From: CBDFHF01 sp965247565
GTDB taxonomy: Bacteria; Pseudomonadota; Gammaproteobacteria; Methylococcales; Methylomonadaceae
NCBI GenBank assembly: GCA_965247565.1
Contig: CBDFHF010000003.1
Location: 1,240,001-1,304,000 of the forward strand
DNA: 64,000 nucleotides
Direction: 5' to 3'
The number at the start of each line of letters is the position of its first letter. Position 1 is the stretch's first letter. The translations under genes and the position numbers were made by a program. A model generated the notes under the pieces. The model had not been told where the DNA came from, made no database searches, and saw only the letters and a program-made list of their open reading frames with translations. This document shows, piece by piece, positions 49,906 to 58,459 of this stretch.

Positions 49906-50952
49906 ATGATCAATAACCCACTTAAAAATACCCGTATTGAATTTCATATTCTGCAATCTTTCCCTGTCACTTGCCTCAATCGCGATGATGTCGGCGCACC
50001 CAAAACCGCCCAGGTTGGTGGCAGCACCAGGGCGCGTGTCAGTTCGCAAGCCTGGAAACGTCCGGTGCGAATGGCATTGCATGACTTCGGTGCCAAACTG
50101 GCTATTCGCAGTAAACATGTTGCCGACTATGTGGCAAAAGCCTGTGTCCGAGTGGGAGCAAATGAAGAGCAAGCCAACGCCTGTGGTGAGGTAATTGCCG
50201 CGTCGCTTAGCAAAGATACACTGCACTTTTTTACGGAAACCGAAGCCCAGGCTTTTGCTGTTTTCGCTCAAGAACAGGGGTTTGATAGCAGCAAAATTAA
50301 AGACAAAGACATTCAAAAACTCGCTAAAAAAACTTTTAATCCGGCGGTTGACGGTCTTGACATTGCCTTGTTCGGCCGCATGGTTGCACAAGCCGCCGAG
50401 CTTAATGTTGAAGCGGCCACTTCATTTTCCCATGCTATTTCTACCCATAAAGTCAGCAACGAAGTTGAGTTTTTTACCGCGTTAGACGATCTGCAAACCG
50501 ATCCTGGTGCTGCGCATATGGGCAGTTTAGAGTTTAACTCAGCGACTTATTACCGTTACATCAGTCTGGATTTAGGCCAACTGCACCAAACTCTGGCTGG
50601 GCAAAATCTGCCGGAGGCGGTAGAAGCGTTTACTAAAGCCTTGTTTGTGGCGGTTCCATCGGCACGGCAAACCACTCAATCCGGCGCCTCGCCGTGGGAA
50701 TTTGCCAAAGTACTGGTTAGGAAAGGGCAGCGTTTGCAAGTGCCATTTGAAACAGTCGTTAAAGCTAAAGACGGCGGTTACCTGCAATCCAGTATTAACG
50801 CTTTGACCGACTACTTAGCCAAAAAAGAAAAGCTGGCCGGTTCGTTATTCGGAAAAATCAATGAATACACCTTTGGCGAAGACGAAAACTTCAGTATCGA
50901 CGACCTGATTGCTTCGCTAAAACAACACGCTACGGTGGAAGTTAATGACTAA
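49906..50952 (+). CDS. cas7e: Cascade backbone subunit Cas7e (CasC/Cse4)
   Basis: A 348-residue backbone protein, six copies of which coat the crRNA guide. Family text: RIEFHILQSFPVTCLNRDDVGAPKTA, ARVSSQAWKRPVR, FFTALDDLQTDPGAAHMGSLEFNSATYYRYISLDL and AVPSARQTTQ. ATG 49906 has AAAGGA 10 bp upstream and matches the family start; an earlier in-frame start would lie inside cas6e. It overlaps cas5e by 8 bp. Confidence 0.96.
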   Translation: MINNPLKNTRIEFHILQSFPVTCLNRDDVGAPKTAQVGGSTRARVSSQAWKRPVRMALHDFGAKLAIRSKHVADYVAKACVRVGANEEQANACGEVIAASLSKDTLHFFTETEAQAFAVFAQEQGFDSSKIKDKDIQKLAKKTFNPAVDGLDIALFGRMVAQAAELNVEAATSFSHAISTHKVSNEVEFFTALDDLQTDPGAAHMGSLEFNSATYYRYISLDLGQLHQTLAGQNLPEAVEAFTKALFVAVPSARQTTQSGASPWEFAKVLVRKGQRLQVPFETVVKAKDGGYLQSSINALTDYLAKKEKLAGSLFGKINEYTFGEDENFSIDDLIASLKQHATVEVND

Positions 50953-51661
50953 TCCCTATCTGTTGCTATGGCTGGAAGCGCCGCTGCAATCCTGGGGGCA
51001 TGATTCCAAATTCGGCCGCCGCGATACCCTTGATTTTCCAACCAAGTCGGGAGTGTTGGGGCTAATTTGTAGTGCGTTGGGCGCAGGTGGCGAACAAAGC
51101 GAATTACTGGCCGAGTTTGCTCCTTTAAATCAAACCGTCCTATCTTTTGTGCGTAGTTGTGACAATGGCGGCGAGCCGGTCAAGAGCGATAGGGAGCCAT
51201 TGCTGCGGGATTTTCATATGGTCGGTAGTGGTTACGACGATCAAGATCCATGGGCCAGCCTGTTAATCCCTAAGACCAGTGAAGGTAAAAAAGCGGTAGG
51301 CGGCGGGACTAAAATGACTTACCGCTATTACCTCCAGGATGCCTACTTCGCGGTGCTGCTGCAAGTACCGGCAACTAAAGCGGATGCGATTGCCGAAGCT
51401 CTGCAAAACCCAGCCTGGGATGTCTACTTAGGCCGAAAGAACTGCGTACCGACCGACTTTATCTTTCACGGAATATACGCAGACGAAGGCGAGGCAAACA
51501 ATCAGGCTTTAGCAATTGCCACTGAGAAAAAGCTACTGGAGGATTTTCGGGTCTTAAATGGTGCGCATAATGGAGAAACCATTACTCTAAATGATGTACC
51601 GATTCAATTTGGCGAGCATAAACGCTATCGCGATCGTCAAGTAACGCTGGTAACAGCGTAG
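50945..51661 (+). CDS. cas5e: Cascade subunit Cas5e (CasD)
   Basis: A 238-residue RAMP protein that caps the 5' handle of crRNA. It starts LLLWLEAPLQSWGHDSKFGRRDTLDFPTKSGVLGLI, a signature of Cas5e, and includes MTYRYYLQDAYFAVLLQVP and YLGRKNCVPTDFIFHGIY. It overlaps cas7e by 8 bp. A 68-bp gap then precedes cas1. Confidence 0.95.
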   Translation: MTNPYLLLWLEAPLQSWGHDSKFGRRDTLDFPTKSGVLGLICSALGAGGEQSELLAEFAPLNQTVLSFVRSCDNGGEPVKSDREPLLRDFHMVGSGYDDQDPWASLLIPKTSEGKKAVGGGTKMTYRYYLQDAYFAVLLQVPATKADAIAEALQNPAWDVYLGRKNCVPTDFIFHGIYADEGEANNQALAIATEKKLLEDFRVLNGAHNGETITLNDVPIQFGEHKRYRDRQVTLVTA

Positions 51662-51729
51662 CTGCTGGGTCATGCTTTTTAACAATTTGGAATATGCCCG
51701 GCTCACGCGGGCATGATGGGATTATTTTA

Positions 51730-52611
51730 ATGGCTACCGAGAACGGATCAGCTCGTTTGCTGATAAAAGTAACGCGCGACACGCTACCGCAAGTCAGCAG
51801 TAAATATCCTTTTATTTACCTGGAACGGGGGCGGTTGGAAATTGACGACAGCAGCGTTAAATGGATAGATTGCGAAAACAATGTCGTGCGGCTGCCCATT
51901 GCAACACTGAATTGTCTGTTGTTAGGCCCCGGCACCAGCATTACTCATGAGTCAGTCAAGGTCATCTCTGCGGCCAATTGCAGCGTTTGTTGGGTAGGCG
52001 AAGACAGCTTGCTTTTTTACGCCGTTGGCCAAACGCCGACCGCCAACACCCACAATTTTCGTCGGCAAATGTTGCTGTCTGCCGACGAAAACAAATCGCT
52101 GGAGGTTGCCGTACGTATGTACGCCCGGCGCTTTCCCGATGCCGAACTGGCTGGAAAAAACCTGAAAGAAATGATGGGCATGGAAGGTTATCGGGTGCGC
52201 CAGCTATATGAACAAAAAGGCCAGGAGTACAACACCGGTTGGAAAGGCAGGTCTTATGTGCCCGGTAAATTTGAGTTGGGCGATATGACCAACCAGATTT
52301 TGACCTCTGCCAATGCCGCGCTCTATGGCATTTTAAGTTCTGCGGTACATAGCCTGGGTTACTCGCCGCACATTGGGTTTATCCATTCCGGCAGTCCGTT
52401 ACCGTTTATTTACGATCTGGCCGATTTGTATAAAGAAAAACTCTGTATTGACCTGGCTTTTAGCTTAACGCTTGATATGGCCGGACGATACAACAAGCAC
52501 AAAGTGTCCGAAGGTTTTCGCAAGCGGGTGATTGAAATGGATTTGTTAGTGCAAATTGCCGACGATATTGAAGAAATTTTTGGAGGTAAACGTGCTCGTC
52601 GTAATAGCTAA
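51730..52611 (+). CDS. cas1: CRISPR integrase Cas1
   Basis: A 293-residue metal-dependent integrase. Catalytic residues lie in MMGMEGYRVRQLYEQ (E), IGFIHSGSPLPFIYDLADLYKEKLCIDLAF-type segment (H in FIHSG, D in YDLADLY). The start at 51730 (MATENGSARLL) was chosen over 51694 because GGGA lies just upstream and family members start close to RLLIKVTRD. It forms the adaptation complex with Cas2; its 3' end overlaps cas2 by 20 bp. Confidence 0.95.
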   Translation: MATENGSARLLIKVTRDTLPQVSSKYPFIYLERGRLEIDDSSVKWIDCENNVVRLPIATLNCLLLGPGTSITHESVKVISAANCSVCWVGEDSLLFYAVGQTPTANTHNFRRQMLLSADENKSLEVAVRMYARRFPDAELAGKNLKEMMGMEGYRVRQLYEQKGQEYNTGWKGRSYVPGKFELGDMTNQILTSANAALYGILSSAVHSLGYSPHIGFIHSGSPLPFIYDLADLYKEKLCIDLAFSLTLDMAGRYNKHKVSEGFRKRVIEMDLLVQIADDIEEIFGGKRARRNS

Positions 52612-52894
52612 TGATTTACCGCCGGCGGTGCGCGGACGGATGAAATTGTGGTTTGTTGAACCTAGACCCAATGTTTTTGTCTCCGGCGTCAAAGATTCGG
52701 TGGCCACAAAAGTGGTGGACTATCTCTATGAACATTGTCCACCGGAAAGCGGTTTAATGGTGTTTCGTCGAATCAATAACACGCCAGGGTACGAAATCCG
52801 CGGCATTGGCGATACCAAGCGAAGTATTGTTGAAATCTCCGGATTGCAGCTGGTGCTTGAAAAGGAGAGCAATACAGAAAACCAAAATATCTAA
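52592..52894 (+). CDS. cas2: CRISPR adaptation protein Cas2 (type I-E)
   Basis: A 100-residue type I-E Cas2 beginning at GTG: VLVVIANDLPPAVRGRMKLWFVEPRPNVF, then GLMVFRRINNTPGYEIRGIGDTKR. GGAGG lies 7 bp before the GTG, and the start lies within the end of cas1. The first CRISPR repeat follows 47 bp after the stop, so the leader must be very short or overlap cas2. Confidence 0.94.
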   Translation: MLVVIANDLPPAVRGRMKLWFVEPRPNVFVSGVKDSVATKVVDYLYEHCPPESGLMVFRRINNTPGYEIRGIGDTKRSIVEISGLQLVLEKESNTENQNI

Positions 52895-52941
52895 AACACC
52901 GTATCTTGTGGTTAAATAGTTCCGCACCACATTTTGTTGGT
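52895..52941 (+). promoter_or_regulatory. Short CRISPR leader
   Basis: Only 47 bp separate cas2 from the first repeat. TATCTTGTGGTTA (52902-52914) resembles the IHF consensus WATCAANNNNTTR with two mismatches. The leader is assigned to this end because the degenerate repeat lies at the other end. Confidence 0.45.
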
Positions 52942-54129
52942 GTCTTCCCCACGCCCGTGGGGGTGTTTCTACATGTCTGGTTAAATAATTTGCAGGTAAA
53001 TAGTCTTCCCCACGCCCGTGGGGGTGTTTCCTTTTCACAAATAAAAAACCGTGCCAAGTCTGTGTCTTCCCCACGCCCGTGGGGGTGTTTCCATGAGAAA
53101 ACGAAAAGCGGTATCGGATGAAAAGTCTTCCCCACGCCCGTGGGGGTGTTTCCATGTATTCTTTTATTTTACCGACAGCGGCAAGGTCTTCCCCACGCCC
53201 GTGGGGGTGTTTCCCTAAAACCGCCCAAGAAGCTGAAGATGATATGGTCTTCCCCACGCCCGTGGGGGTGTTTCTCCTATCTTCAATTTTTCCTAGGTCT
53301 TTGTGTTGTCTTCCCCACGCCCGTGGGGGTGTTTCCAGCCGCTGAATGGTTTGTTTTCTGTAGTGCCAGTCTTCCCCACGCCCGTGGGGGTGTTTCTTTG
53401 TAAAAAGATTCGATAATATCTTGCGCTGAGTCTTCCCCACGCCCGTGGGGGTGTTTCCTTAAGCAATGCAATCTTATTCAATGCAGATTTGTCTTCCCCA
53501 CGCCCGTGGGGGTGTTTCCTTGTATGTTGGGTTACCGATAAAGATAGAGGGGTCTTCCCCACGCCCGTGGGGGTGTTTCCAAGTACTGTCCTTGGCTATC
53601 TTTAGCTAAACGGTCTTCCCCACGCCCGTGGGGGTGTTTCCGTCTTACGACAGGTGGCGAATTGCGGACTTCAGTCTTCCCCACGCCCGTGGGGGTGTTT
53701 CCTCAACCTGGTCTGCCGACATTGGCATGATAGAGTCTTCCCCACGCCCGTGGGGGTGTTTCTACGTACTGGGGCGAATACATGCAGCTTTTCGCGTCTT
53801 CCCCACGCCCGTGGGGGTGTTTCTGAAGCTGCACAGAATAATGAAAAGCAGATTGAGTCTTCCCCACGCCCGTGGGGGTGTTTCTGCTGTAGATGAACAG
53901 TTAGCCGCCACATACTCGTCTTCCCCACGCCCGTGGGGGTGTTTCTTAATGTGGTGGTGGTTGGTGATTCAACCAGTGGTCTTCCCCACGCCCGTGGGGG
54001 TGTTTCTAGGCCTTGTCAATCCATTTCTAAACGCATCAGGTCTTCCCCACGCCCGTGGGGGTGTTTCTACGCCTACAGCGTGGCAACTTTTGATAGTGTA
54101 GTCTTCCCCACGCCCGTGGGGGTGTTTCC
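52942..54129 (+). CRISPR. CRISPR array, leader-proximal part (20 repeats)
   Basis: Twenty repeats start every 61 bp from 52942 to 54101. The invariant part is 28 bp, starting GTCTTCCCCACGCCC and ending GTGGGGGTGTTTC, with a CCCCACGCCCGTGGGG hairpin typical of type I-E. The 29th base is always C or T. Spacers are 32 bp. The 20th spacer (54130-54161) is followed by an IS3-family element rather than a repeat. The array is adjacent to the type I-E cas operon and read in the same direction. Confidence 0.98.
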
Positions 54130-54203
54130 ATTGATGTCAATGGCCCCCAATGTCAGAATAGTTGTCGCCTCAAATTTTTAATCCATTAAAATTTGAGACC
54201 CTA

Positions 54204-54725
54204 ATGAGAAGCACCAAAAATTACAGCCCAACGATCAAAGAAAGCGCCTTACAAAGAGTATTCAACCGAGGTGACCAGAGCATCGCAGAAGTGGCTCAAC
54301 AATTAAACATCAACATATACACCTTAAAAAGCTGGATGAGAGACAGTCAATCCCTTAAAACCGTATCTCAGTTGTCGCAATCCTCCCAAGATGGGTCAGC
54401 TGAACAGCGATTATTAGCGCTTCAAGAAAGTCATGGTCTCAGCGGTGAAGCGCTTCACGCGTGGTGTCGTGAGCACGGCCTATTTACACATCAACTTACC
54501 CAGTGGCGACAAGACTTTTGTCAACCGGCCTCAACGCCCCCGCGGAGTAAAACCGAGCAACAAACCATCAAGCAACTTAGACAAGAGAAACAGCAGCTTG
54601 AGCGTGAGTTGCGCCGTAAAGAAAAAGCCTTAGCAGAAGCCGCCGCCCTCTTGGTGCTCCAAAAAAAGTACCAAGCGCTGTTCGAGGACGAGGTAGTTTC
54701 ACCGACATCGAGCAGCGACAAATGA
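54204..54725 (+). CDS. IS3-family OrfA (helix-turn-helix)
   Basis: A 173-residue protein with an N-terminal helix-turn-helix (YSPTIKESALQRVFNRGDQSIAEVAQQLNINIYTLKSWMRD). A second HTH-like segment follows (GLSGEALHAWCREHGLFTHQLTQWRQDF), and then a C-terminal leucine-rich coiled coil (IKQLRQEKQQLERELRRKEKALAEA). It binds IS ends and is produced with OrfB. ATG 54204 is preferred over a start within the inverted repeat. Its stop overlaps the orfB start by 4 bp. Confidence 0.88.
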   Translation: MRSTKNYSPTIKESALQRVFNRGDQSIAEVAQQLNINIYTLKSWMRDSQSLKTVSQLSQSSQDGSAEQRLLALQESHGLSGEALHAWCREHGLFTHQLTQWRQDFCQPASTPPRSKTEQQTIKQLRQEKQQLERELRRKEKALAEAAALLVLQKKYQALFEDEVVSPTSSSDK

Positions 54726-55780
54726 TGATGCAATCCCTTCAAGAAGCCGTAGCGAGCGGTGCCCGTTGGCATCAGGCTTGCCACGCCATCGATTTGTCAT
54801 TGCGTACCGCACAACGCTGGCGAGACGGCGAAACGGTGCGTGCCGATCAACGGCCGGTCAGGGTTTACAAGCCTCAACATCGTTTAACCGACGCCGAGCG
54901 CAATGAAATTTTAGCCATGGCCAATTCCGATGAATTTGGTCATTTGCCCCCCGGTCAAATCGTGCCGCGCTTAGCGGATCAAGGTCGCTATATCGCCTCG
55001 GAATCGAGTTTTTATCGGATTTTAAAGGCGTCCAATCAACTCAAACACCGCCGTAGCGAACGCCCCGCACAACCGCGAACCAAACCGAAGGCATTGGCGG
55101 CAACTGCACCGAATCAGCTGTATAGCTGGGATATTAGCTACTTGCCGACCACGGTCAAAGGCCAGTTTTTCTATCTTTATCTCGTGCTGGACGTGTTTAG
55201 TCGCAAGATTGTCGGCTGGCAAGTGTTTGCTGAAGAATCCAGTCAATTGGCAAGCCAATTAATGCGCGATATTTGCAAAAGTGAAGGTGTCATTGCCGAT
55301 CAAGTCACCCTGCATTCGGATAATGGTAGCCCGATGAAAGGCGCCACCATGCTGGCCACTTTACAGCAACTAGGCATTGCCGCCTCATTCAGTCGACCAG
55401 CGGTCAGTAACGATAATCCGTACTCAGAATCGTTGTTTAAGACCTTGAAATATCGACCCGATTACCCCCTGAAACCGTTTGGGGATTTAACCCAAGCAAG
55501 AAAATGGGTGTCGGCATTGGTCGATTGGTATAACCATGAGCATCGCCACAGTGGAATACGTTTTGTGACACCGGCTCAACGCCATCAAGGATTAGACCGT
55601 CAAATACTGGCGATGCGTCATCAGGTTTATCAAGTAGCTCGACAAGCTAATCCTCAGCGCTGGTTTGGGCGGACCCGTAATTGGAACGTGATTGAGTATG
55701 TTTTACTCAACCCCGATCAACACCCCTTACCTATCTACACCCAGCAGGAGCCAAAACATTTACATAAAAAAGCCGCTTAA
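54722..55780 (+). CDS. IS3-family OrfB transposase (rve/DDE)
   Basis: A 352-residue integrase-fold transposase. The HTH_21-like region is SFYRILKASNQLKHRRSERP. The catalytic core has LYSWDISYLP (D), LHSDNGSPMKG (D) and NPYSESLFKTLKYRP (E), followed by WYNHEHRHSGIRFVTPAQRH. The frame is intact. The start overlaps orfA (ATGA), suggesting coupling. Confidence 0.95.
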   Translation: MMMQSLQEAVASGARWHQACHAIDLSLRTAQRWRDGETVRADQRPVRVYKPQHRLTDAERNEILAMANSDEFGHLPPGQIVPRLADQGRYIASESSFYRILKASNQLKHRRSERPAQPRTKPKALAATAPNQLYSWDISYLPTTVKGQFFYLYLVLDVFSRKIVGWQVFAEESSQLASQLMRDICKSEGVIADQVTLHSDNGSPMKGATMLATLQQLGIAASFSRPAVSNDNPYSESLFKTLKYRPDYPLKPFGDLTQARKWVSALVDWYNHEHRHSGIRFVTPAQRHQGLDRQILAMRHQVYQVARQANPQRWFGRTRNWNVIEYVLLNPDQHPLPIYTQQEPKHLHKKAA

Positions 55781-55841
55781 ATAGGTTAACTGAGGCGACA
55801 ACTAGCTTGAATAATTCCGATGGCTAATCTCACTTTATGAC

Positions 55842-56416
55842 GTCTTCCCCACGCCCGTGGGGGTGTTTCTGGTTAGCGAGATTGTTGGGCTACGTCAAAA
55901 AAGTCTTCCCCACGCCCGTGGGGGTGTTTCTCATACTTGCTCACATTGCAAAGCACGCACAACGTCTTCCCCACGCCCGTGGGGGTGTTTCTCGATAAAG
56001 GCGAGTGATGGACTATAAGCAAGGGTCTTCCCCACGCCCGTGGGGGTGTTTCTTACACGAGGGGGAAATTGATAACCGGCTCCCAGTCTTCCCCACGCCC
56101 GTGGGGGTGTTTCTTACACGAGGGGGAAATTGATAACCGGCTCCCAGTCTTCCCCACGCCCGTGGGGGTGTTTCTATGGATTTGTTCCTAGATGGTTTCT
56201 TGCCCCCGTCTTCCCCACGCCCGTGGGGGTGTTTCTATCTAGTAAGCTTCGATAGCGCGATTGCTGGTGTCTTCCCCACGCCCGTGGGGGTGTTTCTTAT
56301 TTACGAGCTGATGCGAAAGTTAATAAGCTGTCTTCCCCACGCCCGTGGGGGTGTTTCCGCGGCTGAAAAGCTTAAAAGCTTGGGATTCCGGTCTTCCCCA
56401 CGCCCGTGGGGGTGTT
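55842..56416 (+). CRISPR. CRISPR array, leader-distal part (10 repeats)
   Basis: Ten repeats of the same 28-bp sequence start every 61 bp from 55842 to 56391. The last is degenerate after GGGTGTT, marking the old end. Nine spacers of 32 bp lie between them; those at 56054-56085 and 56115-56146 are identical (starting TACACGAGGGGG). The 32 bp before 55842 look like a tenth spacer whose own repeat is missing at the IS junction. Base 29 is T in eight of nine intact units. Confidence 0.97.
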
Positions 56417-56439
56417 GATTGTCGCAAGAAAATCCGAAA

Positions 56440-57534
56440 TCAAGAGTCATCTACCTGATCCGCTAATTGCGCTAATTGTTTAACTAATTTCTCCAGTTGC
56501 TCTTTATCTCTAGCCCGAATCGTGGCGTGCGCGACTTTACGGCCTTTGCGTGGGGCTTTGTCGTACAGATGCATATGGACATGATTGATACTTAATACAT
56601 CGGCATCGGCAGGTAGACCGCCGATAAAGTTGACCATGGCCGCAGTTCCAACGGGAGAAGTCGAACCTAGGGGCAAATTCAAAATAGCCCGTAGGTGATT
56701 TTCAAACTGACTGGTTTCCGCGCCTTCAATGGTCCAATGTCCTGAGTTATGTACGCGCGGCGCGAATTCGTTGGCGATGAGTTTGCCGTTGACATCGAAC
56801 AACTCCAGAGCCAGTACGCCGACGTAATCCAATTCGGTCATTAGCTTGGATACATAAGCTTCGGCTTGGGGTTGTAAGGCGTCGCCGTCACGGCATTCTG
56901 ACACTCGCAAAATGCCGCCGCGGTGTAAGTTTTCGGATAGTGGGTAAAATGCAAATTCACCGGTCTGATTGCGCACGGCGATAATTGATACTTCTCGATT
57001 AAACGGTACGAACGCTTCCACAATGGCCGGTACGCCCTGGATTAGTTCCCAAGCGGCAGCTAAATCAGTATCCGATTTTAGAACCGATTGGCCCTTACCA
57101 TCATAACCTTGGGTTCGGCTTTTTAAGATTGCAGGATAACCGATGTTCGACATCGCTTCTTCAAGTTCAAGTAAGCTATTGATGGCCGCATAGGTGGGTG
57201 TTGGGATACCAATATCATTAAAGTATGTCTTTTCAACTAACCGGTCCTGCGCCACCGCTAATGCTTTGGGAGAGGGATACACTTGCGTCCTGGCAGAGAG
57301 AAATTCCGCGACATCAGCAGGCACATTCTCAAACTCATAAGTGACTACGTCCGCCAGCTCTGCCAATTCCGCCAATAAGCGCGGATCGTTGTAATCTCCG
57401 TGTAAGTGTTTGCCTAAGCGATTGGCGCAAGCATCTATAGAGGGGTCTAGAAAAACAAACTCTAGCCCCAGTGGAAAACCAGAAAGCGCAATCATACGAG
57501 CTAGCTGGCCGGCGCCTAATATGCCTACTCTCAT
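56440..57534 (-). CDS. purK: 5-(carboxyamino)imidazole ribonucleotide synthase PurK
   Basis: A 364-residue ATP-grasp enzyme converting AIR, bicarbonate and ATP to N5-CAIR in purine synthesis. It shows VGILGAGQLARMIALSG, DVVTYEFENVP, AILKSRTQGYDGKGQ, VEAFVPFNREVSII, and NEFAPRVHNSGHWTIEGAETSQFENHLRAI-type text (FAPRVHNSGHWTIEG). It starts 4 bp inside the end of purE. Its stop is only 23 bp from the last CRISPR repeat, which converges on it. Confidence 0.97.
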   Translation of the reverse strand: MRVGILGAGQLARMIALSGFPLGLEFVFLDPSIDACANRLGKHLHGDYNDPRLLAELAELADVVTYEFENVPADVAEFLSARTQVYPSPKALAVAQDRLVEKTYFNDIGIPTPTYAAINSLLELEEAMSNIGYPAILKSRTQGYDGKGQSVLKSDTDLAAAWELIQGVPAIVEAFVPFNREVSIIAVRNQTGEFAFYPLSENLHRGGILRVSECRDGDALQPQAEAYVSKLMTELDYVGVLALELFDVNGKLIANEFAPRVHNSGHWTIEGAETSQFENHLRAILNLPLGSTSPVGTAAMVNFIGGLPADADVLSINHVHMHLYDKAPRKGRKVAHATIRARDKEQLEKLVKQLAQLADQVDDS

Positions 57535-58028
57535 AAAACCACCCTACGAGGATCGGCATGTTCAAGAACGGTTTCCGTTTGTTCGAGTCGGAATTTATTG
57601 AGGGCCTGTTTATATTGACTGTGTTTATTGCCGACAATGGCTGCCGCCAACAATGCCGCATTAATGGCGCCTGCTTTACCTATCGCTAAAGTACCCACCG
57701 GAATGCCAGCTGGCATTTGCACAATGGATAATAAAGAGTCCATGCCATTTAAAGCTTTAGACTGTATTGGTACGCCTAAAACGGGCACTGCAGTTTTAGC
57801 GGCAGTCATACCCGGCAAATGTGCAGCACCGCCGGCACCAGCAATAATAACTTCTAACCCTTTGGTTTCAGCACTTTCAGCATAAGCAAAAAGTTTATCT
57901 GGAGTACGATGCGCAGAAACGACTTCCACCGTATGTGGTATTTCCAGTCTCTCTAAGGTTTTCACGGCGTGCTGCATAGTTTCCCAATCAGAGCTTGATC
58001 CCATAATGATGCCAACCAGTGCTGTCAT
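57531..58028 (-). CDS. purE: N5-carboxyaminoimidazole ribonucleotide mutase PurE
   Basis: A 165-residue class I PurE that converts N5-CAIR to CAIR. It shows IIMGSSSDWETMQHA, VVSAHRTPDKLFAYA, VIIAGAGGAAHLPGMTAA and LGVPIQSKALNGMDSLLSIVQMPAGIPVGTLAI. It is upstream of purK with a 4-bp overlap, the common purEK operon. The upstream gap 58029-58459 shows no further gene. A weak hairpin ATTGGGT/ACCCAAT (58407-58449) lies behind the CAP-domain gene. Confidence 0.97.
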   Translation of the reverse strand: MTALVGIIMGSSSDWETMQHAVKTLERLEIPHTVEVVSAHRTPDKLFAYAESAETKGLEVIIAGAGGAAHLPGMTAAKTAVPVLGVPIQSKALNGMDSLLSIVQMPAGIPVGTLAIGKAGAINAALLAAAIVGNKHSQYKQALNKFRLEQTETVLEHADPRRVVL

Positions 58029-58459
58029 GTATAGTTCCTAATAAAAGTCGAGTGAGGAGAAAAAAAGGTTTGTAGTATCGCATAATGCGACCTTTACATG
58101 AACCTAAGTCCCTAAAGAGTTAAAACAGTCTTTTTCAATCATCAACTCTACGGTGTCTTGTTTAAACTCTAATGTGAATTTAGGATCGATCGCTTTGTTT
58201 GATTATTCACATTCACCTCTGATGAGAGTATGAATCTGTCTCTAGAAATATCCTGTTTTATTTGACTATTTCAAATAGTTCCGGATTGGATTAACAAGGT
58301 CGAACTGAAATGAGCAACTGACGCTTAAGCAATAGGCGGGCAACTAGATAGAGTAATGAGGGGGATTAAGCTGTATTGGTAAGTTTTAGGTTGTTGAATC
58401 TCTGTTTACAAAACATTGGGTCGCCAACTGTAATCAGCAACCCAATTTGGGCGGTTTTT

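Larger units (their letters stand above)
54159..55804 (+). mobile_element. IS3-family insertion sequence inside the CRISPR array
   Basis: Terminal inverted repeats TAGTTGTCGCCTCA are perfect over 14 bp (54159-54172 and, inverted, 55791-55804). The first four bases may be flank, in which case the ends are TGTCGCCTCA. Two intact overlapping genes make it potentially active. No target duplication is obvious. It occupies the place of one missing repeat between two full-length spacers. Confidence 0.88.

Noticed and set aside
52754..54101. Open frames on both strands across the CRISPR repeats encoding proteins with LPHARGGVS, SPRPWGCF or TPTGVGKT repeats
   Set aside because: These are translations of the repeat in its different frames with a 61-bp period, a well-known annotation artefact.
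55842..56416. A second, independent CRISPR array
   Set aside because: It has the identical repeat, the same period and the same orientation, with an IS between the parts. It is one array split in two.
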